Shown here piece after piece: positions 29,087 to 34,794 of a stretch of DNA of 34,794 bases. Origin of the DNA: a virus. The notes under the pieces were generated by a model that worked only from the letters and a program-made list of their open reading frames with translations, was not told the DNA's origin and did not search any database. The stretch lies in the IMG/VR virus record IMGVR_UViG_3300018481_000049, positions 1 through 34,794 of that record. The stretch is one strand, 5' to 3'. Numbering within the stretch: position 1 is the stretch's first letter; the number at the start of each line of letters is the position of its first letter. Both the position numbers and the translations under genes were made by a program.

Positions 29087-29442
29087 ACGTACCCGCACCT
29101 TGGCCAGTGCCCGTATCCGCCCTTGTGGATGAGCTTCACCGCCCGGTACTTCTGCTCGAGCTCGGAGTTCTGGTGCGGATATCCGCTGCCTCCGACCCAA
29201 CGCCAGGTTCCCAAGGTGAACTGCAGACCCCCGTAGAAGCCGTTGCCGGTGTTGATCCACCACCGCTTGCGGCTTTCGCACCACGCCATCCTCTCGAGCT
29301 TGGCATTGTACGGTCGTACTATCCGGCGCTTTCTGCGTATTCTCCGGCATGCCAGATTGCACACAGGGGCTCTGTGAGCCACAGGAACCGCGATTTCCGG
29401 CGTTGGGACCGCCATAGCCAGGACGGACATCAGAACTACCAT
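29083..29442 (-). CDS. Rpf/transglycosylase-like lytic protein with signal peptide, 119 aa
   Basis: ATG 29442 follows GGGGGGAG. The N-terminal hydrophobic stretch (VVLMSVLAMAVPTPEIA) looks like an export signal. The domain at about 50-115 has the transglycosylase pattern of resuscitation-promoting factors: RMAWCESRKRWWINTGNGFYGGLQF (written here as the two parts MAWCESRKRWW and INTGNGFYGGLQF), then TWRWVGGSGYP. The Glu in CES is the likely catalytic residue. This would cleave the glycan strands of actinobacterial peptidoglycan, complementing the M15 endolysin 15 kb away. Confidence 0.78.
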   Translation of the reverse strand: MVVLMSVLAMAVPTPEIAVPVAHRAPVCNLACRRIRRKRRIVRPYNAKLERMAWCESRKRWWINTGNGFYGGLQFTLGTWRWVGGSGYPHQNSELEQKYRAVKLIHKGGYGHWPRCGYV

Positions 29443-29512
29443 GCTCCCCCCTTAGATTCGATTTACCCGTACGAGTGCTGTTCGTGTTTTATATCGAGTG
29501 CCGTTCTAAAAA

Positions 29513-30195
29513 TTTTCTGAGCTGCCGACATTGCCTTACTGGGGAAAGGGTGGCAACCGGCACTCCCTGGATTACGTCACAGGTCGCAGACCATTACCCC
29601 TGCCTATGTGGAGGGCGTACGGAGCGATGATCCCACTCAGAAATATGCGGGCGTCCCTCCGTCAGCCCGCGCCAGCCGGTCATCCACCCCGGATCAAGCG
29701 GGGCCCGACCTCCCGATCGTGCTTATTCAAAAACGTAATAACCTGCGGGAGCCGATCCCCGCAGGTACCAGGACACTACCCCGGGTTTACTCGAGCCCGC
29801 AGTCATCTTACCTTATGGAATCTACGGTTCCGACTATAGTCAGAATGCTCTCAAACGCAGGCGGCTAAACCCCACGTGTTGCCGATTTACCCTTATAAGG
29901 GACTTACGGCGACGGGCGTGTCCCGTCACGGTTTTCTGGTCACCTAGAGCAAGGAGGGCAGGGAACTATTACCGTCCTTGTGGCCTGTTCGGGATCACTT
30001 TATATGGCTTCGAAACGCTGTAATAGGCAGGTCCCCATATCCGCCGTTTGATACAGTCCGCAATTCACCATGACCCATCTCTAGATCGTTACCGGCTCTC
30101 GACCAGATTATTGGTGGCGTAGCTAACTTACAGTCGGGTTAGAAGCCCTTCCTTACCACCAATTTCTACGTCCCCTCCCAAATCTCGAGTTCCCC
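29513..30195 (-). ncRNA. RNA-B: large structured non-coding region
   Basis: Almost 700 nt without a credible gene, filled with stems: ATTGGTGG/CCACCAAT around CTAAC/GTTAG (30110-30163), GACGGG/CCCGTC (29911-29927), CCCTTATAAGGG (about 29890), TTCTGAC/GTCGGAA (29828-29845; U-G pair only on the minus strand) and ACCTGCGGG/CCCGCAGGT (29741-29766). The end nearest the transglycosylase (29643-29513) repeats the RNA-A domain: CTGAG/CTCAG closure, and TCTGCGACC, TAATC, GGGAGTGCC and GGCAGCTCAG in the same order. The size is in the range of ornate large phage RNAs such as GOLLD and ROOL; identity not established. Confidence 0.6.
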
Positions 30196-30198
30196 TAC

Positions 30199-30723
30199 CT
30201 AGGTTTTGTCCGAGCCCCCTTCTCGAACGGCGTCGACTGCCGCATTCACGGTGACGCCTGGCACGATCTCCTCGTTTCCCATGAAGATCTCGTCATGCGT
30301 AGCCTGCGGGACATAGTTCATGCCCTTCCAGCACAGCATCAACCCATCGCGGCGAACGAAGCATTCGGGCCCGAGCACCGTCACGCCATTCTCTTCGTAG
30401 GGGTAGGTCTTGTTCCCGTTCGGCTCTTCCGTCTGATCGTTGGCTTCGTCGAAGGAGGCGAGGAAGGCCTTGTTGGTGTAGACCTTGTAGCCTCTCTCCG
30501 TATAGAGGAGCCAATCGCCGACAAACGCCTTTGTCTGGCGAGTGTTCTTCGGGTTGTGGACCCGAACGTGAATATACCTCTTGCCGGTTCCTTGTCCCGG
30601 CGTATCGTCCTCTAGGATCTCTCCTTGGCACCAGGTGGCAATCTCCTCGAAGTTTCCGTTGGTGATACGCACGGCGGCGACGTAGAGAGGCTTCCTGATG
30701 TACTTTTCTGTGGTCACACTCAT
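30199..30723 (-). CDS. PGDY/RKKP-family phage protein, 174 aa
   Basis: The protein opens with KYIRKPLYVAAVRITNGNF and contains IATWCQGE, then KAFVGDWLLYTERGYKVYTN. These match, in order, the elements of the two smaller proteins at 32290-33004 (RKK-P..VEA.QW, then PGDYIVT...). A C-terminal extension has WKGMNYVPQATHDEI. No strong ribosome binding site precedes ATG 30723, so translation may be coupled to a short frame upstream. The family is common in phages and has no firm function. Confidence 0.6.
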   Translation of the reverse strand: MSVTTEKYIRKPLYVAAVRITNGNFEEIATWCQGEILEDDTPGQGTGKRYIHVRVHNPKNTRQTKAFVGDWLLYTERGYKVYTNKAFLASFDEANDQTEEPNGNKTYPYEENGVTVLGPECFVRRDGLMLCWKGMNYVPQATHDEIFMGNEEIVPGVTVNAAVDAVREGGSDKT

Positions 30724-30860
30724 GAAGCGGCAAAAACCTTTTTTATGTAGTGTGTCTCCGAATCAATCAGTCCCTCCTAAACTATGATCCGAGAAATAAG
30801 ACGACCTTCTTCCGTGTGGTCATCAGCTTTGACTACAATATGCTAACGTTCCTTCGGGTA

Positions 30861-30968
30861 CTACTTATCGGATTTGTCAGCAGAGGAAGCTACCTTGGCT
30901 ACCCCCATTGCGTATCCGATGATGATTCCGACCAGCATGATGACTGAACCGGCAATGAGCATGGTCAT
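30861..30968 (-). CDS. Small membrane protein, 35 aa
   Basis: ATG 30968 overlaps the stop of the SSB-like gene (ATGA). The product is one glycine-containing membrane helix (MLIAGSVIMLVGIIIGYAMG) with a short polar tail (SSADKSDK). The overlap and clean helix support it. Between it and the next gene (30724-30860) I see only a ribosome binding site followed by a 15-codon frame with an ATT start. Confidence 0.5.
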   Translation of the reverse strand: MTMLIAGSVIMLVGIIIGYAMGVAKVASSADKSDK

Positions 30969-31432
30969 TGTGCGTCCATTTGGGCGTATTTACGTTCTAG
31001 CTCATCCTCCTCGATTGTGACGTACATGGACTGAAGATAGGCCTTGACGCCGGTGCGCCCAGACACTTCCCAGGTGTAGGGGCGGACGATCAGGTCTACA
31101 TTGGTGATGTCGACCCAGTCAAGCTCTGAGACCGTATCGGAATCCATCGCTGTGCGACCCCGCTCGGTGATCAGCATGATCTTCGGGGGTTTGCCCTTGT
31201 CGAAGTTCACCGACACGGCGAGCCACGGAGTCTCGGTCTCATCCTCGTCATCTTCGCGAGGCTTGAGCCACTTGACGTTCCAGCCATCAGCAGCCATCTG
31301 CTCGGCGATGTCGGGCGGGAGGATGACCCCGAAGTTACGATCACCCTCGCGGTTGTACTGTCCTTCTTTTCCCGAGAAGTTGCGGAATATGATCCGCACC
31401 CCCTCCATCATGACGGTGTTCTCTGCAGCCAT
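30965..31432 (-). CDS. Candidate ssDNA-binding (SSB-like) protein, 155 aa
   Basis: ATG 31432 follows GGAGAGTTG. The sequence NTVMMEGVRIIFRNFSGKEG, then NREGDRNFGVILP, and later DWVDITNVDLIVRPYTWEV, GVKAYLQSMYVTIEEDELE, is a pattern of beta-rich phage proteins encoded next to DNA polymerase and helicase genes. Layout and acidic C-terminus (ERKYAQMDAQ is only mildly acidic) suit an OB-fold single-strand-binding protein, but this is inference. It is coupled to the small genes on both sides. Confidence 0.5.
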   Translation of the reverse strand: MAAENTVMMEGVRIIFRNFSGKEGQYNREGDRNFGVILPPDIAEQMAADGWNVKWLKPREDDEDETETPWLAVSVNFDKGKPPKIMLITERGRTAMDSDTVSELDWVDITNVDLIVRPYTWEVSGRTGVKAYLQSMYVTIEEDELERKYAQMDAQ

Positions 31433-31554
31433 CAACTCTCCTTTGCCCGCTGATCAAAGGCTTTGTCCTTGAACAGCTCTGTGTAAAGCTTGAGAACCAG
31501 TCCAAGGACCATCAAATTTGCTATGAGAATGAGCAAATTCGAAATCCGCTCCAT
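31432..31554 (-). CDS. Small membrane protein, 40 aa
   Basis: ATG 31554 follows GAAGGAGAG and overlaps the upstream stop (TGATG). One membrane helix (ISNLLILIANLMVLGLVLKL) is followed by a short charged tail (YTELFKDKAFDQRAKES). Too short to assign. It lies directly before the SSB-like gene. Confidence 0.55.
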   Translation of the reverse strand: MERISNLLILIANLMVLGLVLKLYTELFKDKAFDQRAKES

Positions 31555-31718
31555 CAGCTCTCCTTCGAATGTCGATCACAAATAGCGATCGCCTGTTTTG
31601 CTGCGTCTTCGAATCGAATATCCCGCATTACATCTATACTCGGCGGGATAGTGTTTCTCAATTCGGCTTTGATAGCCTGCTTTACTTCTTCCACACGAGG
31701 ATCTATGCTCTCCTCCAC
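31554..31718 (-). CDS. Small helical protein, 54 aa
   Basis: A GTG at 31718 overlaps the upstream TAG (TAGTG) with AAGGAGAG five bases away. The product is a charged helix (IDPRVEEVKQAIKAELRN) followed by a second helix (IRFEDAAKQAIAICDRH). Soluble. It resembles small helical accessory proteins; no specific family. Confidence 0.5.
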   Translation of the reverse strand: MEESIDPRVEEVKQAIKAELRNTIPPSIDVMRDIRFEDAAKQAIAICDRHSKES

Positions 31719-32077
31719 TAACTCTCCTTCTTCCCAGTCCCCTTACAATTGGGACACGTGATATCCCGCTCTGGACGGTTACCCGGATTGAGGGCAAACC
31801 CTCCTCCCGGATAAATCGGAATGGTGCCACTACCACCACAGCGAGGGCAATTCGGACTCTCCTTCTTGAATATGGCGGACTCTCCGAAGTCACCCTTTGA
31901 AAGGAACTCCGCGAACGATGGGTTCTCAATCGTCATGTCAGCCATCAAACTACCGGAGCTGGAGTCATACCTCAAGGTCGCTTCCCCGATAACCGGCCCT
32001 CCGATTTCTAGAGTCAAGGGAACTTTCTTACCGTCTTGCGCCTTGAGTGCTTCTTCTGTAAATCGCTCGTTGTCCAT
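31718..32077 (-). CDS. DnaJ-type zinc-finger protein, 119 aa
   Basis: The N-terminal 65 residues look like a beta-rich domain (KVPLTLEIGGPVIGEATLRY). At about 76-118 there are two CxxCxGxG-type units (NCPRCGGSG and TCPNCKGTG) as in the DnaJ cysteine-rich region, with 30 residues between. Two units can bind one zinc ion. ATG 32077 has AGGTGATG upstream. The protein may help assemble or fold proteins, or use the zinc site only structurally. Confidence 0.65.
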   Translation of the reverse strand: MDNERFTEEALKAQDGKKVPLTLEIGGPVIGEATLRYDSSSGSLMADMTIENPSFAEFLSKGDFGESAIFKKESPNCPRCGGSGTIPIYPGGGFALNPGNRPERDITCPNCKGTGKKES

Positions 32078-32080
32078 GAC

Positions 32081-32293
32081 TTATTTCATCACCTGAAGTT
32101 GTACCAGCGTGGCGTACGCCTGCGCCTTGGCCAGAAGTAGAGGACTCATAACCCAGTTGCCATTGGAGTCACGTAGCCTCTCAGGTGAAAAGCCTCTTCG
32201 CTGAGCTTCTTCCTTTACTTCCTTGATCTGCGTGTTGATGTCATTCAGCAACTGAACCGTATCTCGACGCATAATATCGGGATTGATGATCAT
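32081..32293 (-). CDS. Small helical protein, paralogue of 24127-24366, 70 aa
   Basis: ATG 32293 follows AAAGG and overlaps the upstream TGA (ATGA). After a short leader the helix TVQLLNDINTQIKEVKEEAQ is followed by ERLRDSNGNWVMSPLLLAKA. This block is shared with the protein at 24127-24366, and spacing from the helix is conserved. The C-terminus is short. Possibly a small regulatory or structural protein kept in two versions. Confidence 0.6.
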   Translation of the reverse strand: MIINPDIMRRDTVQLLNDINTQIKEVKEEAQRRGFSPERLRDSNGNWVMSPLLLAKAQAYATLVQLQVMK

Positions 32294-32655
32294 GTTTGTA
32301 CCTTTGGTGGAGGCTGAGGTATAGGCGCGTATGGCTCATACATCGCCTCGAATCTTTCGGGTTTGAGGACGTAGTAATTGCCCTTTGGGTCGGTGACAAT
32401 ATAATCACCAGGGCAGACGATCTCTTCACCGTTCAACCCGTCGAGCAGGCCATGCATTTGCATGACGTTACCGCAGTGAGGGCAGAATCGATCTCCGGGT
32501 ATATTGAGCGATCGAAAATACCGAACAACTTTCCCCTCGGTAGCCCTCTGGGCCCCCTCTGGGCTATCGATTGGTGTCGATTCATCTTGAGGATGATCGC
32601 CATTCGCAAACCACTGGGTAGCTTCGACGAGGGCTGGCTTTTTACGGTACTTCAT
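32290..32655 (-). CDS. RKKP/PGDYIVT-family protein with zinc knuckle, 121 aa
   Basis: The protein starts MKYRKKPALVEATQWFANGD, has FCPHCGNVMQMHGLLDGLNG and ends with EEIVCPGDYIVTDPKGNYYV and KPERFEAMYEPY. The core is the phage 'PGDYIV' family; the CPHCGN insert is a zinc knuckle. ATG 32655 lies within the last 14 bases of its tandem paralogue. It looks like a duplication of that gene (about half the residues align). Role unknown. Confidence 0.65.
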   Translation of the reverse strand: MKYRKKPALVEATQWFANGDHPQDESTPIDSPEGAQRATEGKVVRYFRSLNIPGDRFCPHCGNVMQMHGLLDGLNGEEIVCPGDYIVTDPKGNYYVLKPERFEAMYEPYAPIPQPPPKVQT

Positions 32656-33004
32656 GTCTTATGCGACGTTGTTTCCGCTCTTCGAGATCGGAAATGGATA
32701 CGGATTCGTGCCTGGGAGGGCGTACGTAGCGTTCGTATTGAGATTCGAATTCGCCCCTACTGAGTCGATAAGGAAGTCCTTCTCGATTAGTGACAATATA
32801 GTCACCGGGACAAACGACCTGTTCCCCGTCCGCTCCATCTAAACACCCATGCCGAACCATAAGATTGCCACAGTGCGGACAGTATGGGTTTTCCGGAATC
32901 TCCTGATAAGGATCCGGAGGAGGGAGAGGTTGCACCTGAGAATGATCACCATGCTGAAGCCATTGCGTGGCTTCAATCAACGGCAACTTCTTACGGTACT
33001 TCAC
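32642..33004 (-). CDS. RKKP/PGDYIVT-family protein, tandem paralogue, 120 aa
   Basis: The GTG at 33004 follows AGAGGAG and overlaps the upstream stop (GTGA). MKYRKKLPLIEATQWLQHGD, then YCPHCGNLMVRHGCLDGADG and QVVCPGDYIVTNREGLPYRL repeat the domain order of the next gene. The C-terminal tail is basic (LEERKQRRIRHEV). Tandem copies plus the distant 174-aa relative show local family growth. Confidence 0.65.
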   Translation of the reverse strand: MKYRKKLPLIEATQWLQHGDHSQVQPLPPPDPYQEIPENPYCPHCGNLMVRHGCLDGADGEQVVCPGDYIVTNREGLPYRLSRGEFESQYERYVRPPRHESVSISDLEERKQRRIRHEVP

Positions 33005-33177
33005 TTACTCCTCTCTTTCCGGTTAGCCGCAGTGACTTTACTCTGAGACATATGATCATCTTCGTGGCCTTTGAGTTTGATGCATACCTGCTTTCTAGAG
33101 GTGACTCTTGTCTTTGGCGGTGGTGCGGCATGCCGTGCGTACCATTCGTATCCGCATTTTCGAGGTATTTCGACCAT
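33001..33177 (-). CDS. Small basic protein, 58 aa
   Basis: ATG 33177 overlaps the TGA of the upstream gene (TGATG) and the stop overlaps the next GTG (GTGA). The product is basic and Pro-rich (EIPRKCGYEWYARHAAPPP, then KTRVTSRKQVCIKLKGHEDD). Both junctions argue for a real gene. A nucleic-acid-binding role is possible from charge. Confidence 0.55.
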   Translation of the reverse strand: MVEIPRKCGYEWYARHAAPPPKTRVTSRKQVCIKLKGHEDDHMSQSKVTAANRKERSK

Positions 33178-33437
33178 CAAACTCCATCATCTTTCTCTCT
33201 GTAGAGAACGATTCGATACGAGTGATCGATAGCCAAGCCTTGGGTCATGGCGGCGTGGAATAGATCCTCCACATCCTCCATGGCGGTGTCCTTATCGGCT
33301 CCCAGCCAAATAACCACTCTCTCATCTTCCGGGAGACTCAGATCATGGACCTGAAGGTAGAAGCTTTGCAGCGGCTGATCCCAGCCGAATACCCACTTCC
33401 TCGTTCCTTTCTTGTTTTGTACAACGTGTCTTGACAC
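33177..33437 (-). CDS. Small hypothetical protein, 86 aa
   Basis: The GTG at 33437 follows AGAAAGGTAGAA. The sequence GTRKWVFGWDQPLQSFYLQV, then DERVVIWLGADKDTAMEDVE and LAIDHSYRIVLYREKDD resembles small phage proteins with a 'GWD.PL..F' core. It appears as a compact alpha-beta protein with no membrane segment. It is the first gene after the DNA polymerase. Function unknown. Confidence 0.55.
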   Translation of the reverse strand: MSRHVVQNKKGTRKWVFGWDQPLQSFYLQVHDLSLPEDERVVIWLGADKDTAMEDVEDLFHAAMTQGLAIDHSYRIVLYREKDDGV

Positions 33438-33456
33438 TTCTACCTTTCTCTAAATT

Positions 33457-34794
33457 TTATGACACGAACTCCTCAAAGTTTCCGAATTTCTCGATGGTAG
33501 AAACCGCATCATCCTTCAGTTTCTCGAAATATGACATGTCGATCTGCAGATCACTTTTCTCATTGACCTCAACGGCGGTATCAGCTTCCATCCACAGATG
33601 ACCTTTCGTGCCGGACACCGTGTAATACTTCTTGGTGGGCTGTTCGTTCTCGAGTATCTCATTGACACGATACAGCTTGCCGCCACCTGAGAGCACCGGT
33701 ACGAACAATCCAGTCCTTCCCACATGACGCATCTTTGTGTAGTCCGGCTCCTCCACTCCAGACTTGTCGAGATACATCGTGCCTTTCACTACACTGCGTG
33801 CTTCGCAGTAGTCGTCAAAGGCGGGAGCTTCGCCCGAGAACAGGGACTTGAATACGTAGGGGTGCTGGAACTGAGCGCCTACCGCCGTCCACGTGTACTT
33901 CGGGAAGTGCTCTTCCCAGGGCACGGCCTGGATTCCCCCGACATAGACAGCGTCATTGACTAGGCAGAATCTGTCGTATGTCTCTTCATGGTCGAATTGG
34001 TAGCCATACTCGGCTCCGAATTCCATGACGAATTTGATTATTTCGGGAGTCGCCCCTGGGATTTTTACGGAATCCGTTTTGATGTGAACGACTTGTGCGC
34101 CCATTTCTTTCAGCGCTTGCTTTAGATCGATCATGAACAAGGCGCCACGTTTGGCGACAATGTTGTCGATGTTACGAATATCCCGGAACGGATTGTCAAA
34201 CTTGGCGGAGGTCAACCCGTAGACGATGTTGAGCGCAATGCGAAGCGCGAAGGCCAAGTCGCTACCATGACGACCGGCTTCGTCGTTCTCAGCGCCGACC
34301 AGAAACTGAGCAAGACGACCATCAAGCAAGGTTCGAGCCTTGTCGTAGTCTTGATGCTTGATCGCTACTCTGGCTTCGGTGAGGGCGGCATAGTTCTTCG
34401 TATAAGGCCCGAATAGGTTGAGTATCTCGATGCTCTTCGGATGCATGCTCACTACATCCAATACCGCCACGTTCTCGTACATACCAGGTTCGGCATAGAC
34501 GTAGCCGCCTTCTCCCGGCTCCTCTCCCTTGTAGTAGCTCTTACCGAGCTCAAATTTATAGCCGGGGAAATCCTTTGAGAGATCCGTGTAGATAAACTCT
34601 TTGCTTGCCCGCTTGACATCATCGCCAAATATGATCTTGGCAGTATGCGTCTGAGTGGTGTCGTTGACCGTGAGTCCTGATAGCTCAGCCAGAATTTGAC
34701 GAGCAATGAAATCGCTCTTTCGATCTTCGAACACTGCCTCGGTAGCCACCACATCATTGGCGCAATACTCCACCACTCGTCCCCAGTCCTTTTC
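33457..34794 (-). CDS. Family B DNA polymerase, C-terminal part (gene runs off the edge)
   Basis: The frame is open to the right edge, so the N-terminal exonuclease lobe is missing. The first visible residues (WGRVVEYCANDVVAT) look like the Exo III motif (Y-x3-D). The polymerase motifs follow: LDVVSMHPKS (motif A, D-x2-S-x-x-P), LNIVYGLTSAKFDN (motif B, normally K-x3-N-S-x-Y-G) and HIKTDSVKIP (motif C, with K-T-D-S for the usual D-T-D-S). The motif C change (first Asp replaced by Lys) is worth noting. The first visible GTG (34776) is an internal codon, not the start. It replicates the phage genome. Confidence 0.85.
   Translation of the reverse strand, partial: EKDWGRVVEYCANDVVATEAVFEDRKSDFIARQILAELSGLTVNDTTQTHTAKIIFGDDVKRASKEFIYTDLSKDFPGYKFELGKSYYKGEEPGEGGYVYAEPGMYENVAVLDVVSMHPKSIEILNLFGPYTKNYAALTEARVAIKHQDYDKARTLLDGRLAQFLVGAENDEAGRHGSDLAFALRIALNIVYGLTSAKFDNPFRDIRNIDNIVAKRGALFMIDLKQALKEMGAQVVHIKTDSVKIPGATPEIIKFVMEFGAEYGYQFDHEETYDRFCLVNDAVYVGGIQAVPWEEHFPKYTWTAVGAQFQHPYVFKSLFSGEAPAFDDYCEARSVVKGTMYLDKSGVEEPDYTKMRHVGRTGLFVPVLSGGGKLYRVNEILENEQPTKKYYTVSGTKGHLWMEADTAVEVNEKSDLQIDMSYFEKLKDDAVSTIEKFGNFEEFVS

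Noticed and set aside
28820-29362. Longer version of the zinc-finger gene
   Set aside because: The added N-terminal part is the wrong frame of the transglycosylase gene; ATG 29086 gives the exact ATGA overlap.

Overview
The window looks like about 35 kb from the genome of a tailed dsDNA phage (Caudoviricetes). I see all genes on the minus strand, so transcription runs from high to low coordinates. The genes are closely packed, with ATGA, GTGA, TGATG, TAATG or TAGTG junctions and strong AGGAGG ribosome binding sites. Frequent GTG starts, an Rpf-type transglycosylase, an M15 peptidase and Mtd-N-type fibre modules suggest a host with an actinobacterial cell wall. That host call is an inference. 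No integrase, repressor, tRNA or CRISPR array was recognised.

In transcriptional order, the right end (34.8-30.2 kb) holds the C-terminal part of a family B DNA polymerase, a run of small genes that includes three related 'RKKP...PGDY' proteins, and a candidate single-strand-binding-like protein. From 30.2 to 27.2 kb, two protein-poor stretches rich in inverted repeats (called RNA-A and RNA-B here) share a 125-131 nt domain. They flank an Rpf-like transglycosylase and a chain of very small overlapping genes. From 27.2 to 22 kb there are small accessory proteins, two one-gene units that each have a TATAAT box and near-identical terminators, a HAD phosphatase and an SF2 helicase. Behind the helicase lies a 400 nt non-coding tract full of repeats (21.69-22.09 kb), a candidate origin or control region. 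From 21.7 to 19.2 kb come small genes, a NUMOD4-like HNH protein and two PD-(D/E)XK-type nucleases.

The central gene (16.3-19.2 kb) encodes a 960-residue protein with an ADFDGD motif in a beta-prime-like setting, so it is a strong candidate for a single-subunit two-barrel RNA polymerase. Its N-terminus carries a relative of the HYGVKGMRWG tag found in two other proteins. Further down (16.3-11.5 kb) are a gene with no canonical start codon that encodes an Acb2-like cyclic-nucleotide sponge, a candidate small terminase, a possible holin, an HNH nuclease, an M15 endolysin, a secreted collagen-like protein and a set of acidic disordered proteins.

The left end (11.5-0 kb) is the virion module: a gp6-like connector, fibre-type proteins with Mtd-N domains, the large terminase, several unknown virion proteins and the start of a probable portal. 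Two large proteins there carry the tag. One (753 aa) has an N-terminal 2H phosphoesterase domain and three tag copies. The other (477 aa) has one tag, a membrane segment and an HExxH zincin domain.

The most interesting reading is that the tag marks proteins that travel in or with the virion. The cargo would then be an RNA polymerase, a metallopeptidase and a 2H phosphoesterase that might destroy cyclic nucleotides, while the Acb2-like sponge would be made later in the cell. The motifs are visible in the sequence. The packaging idea and the anti-CBASS roles are inference.
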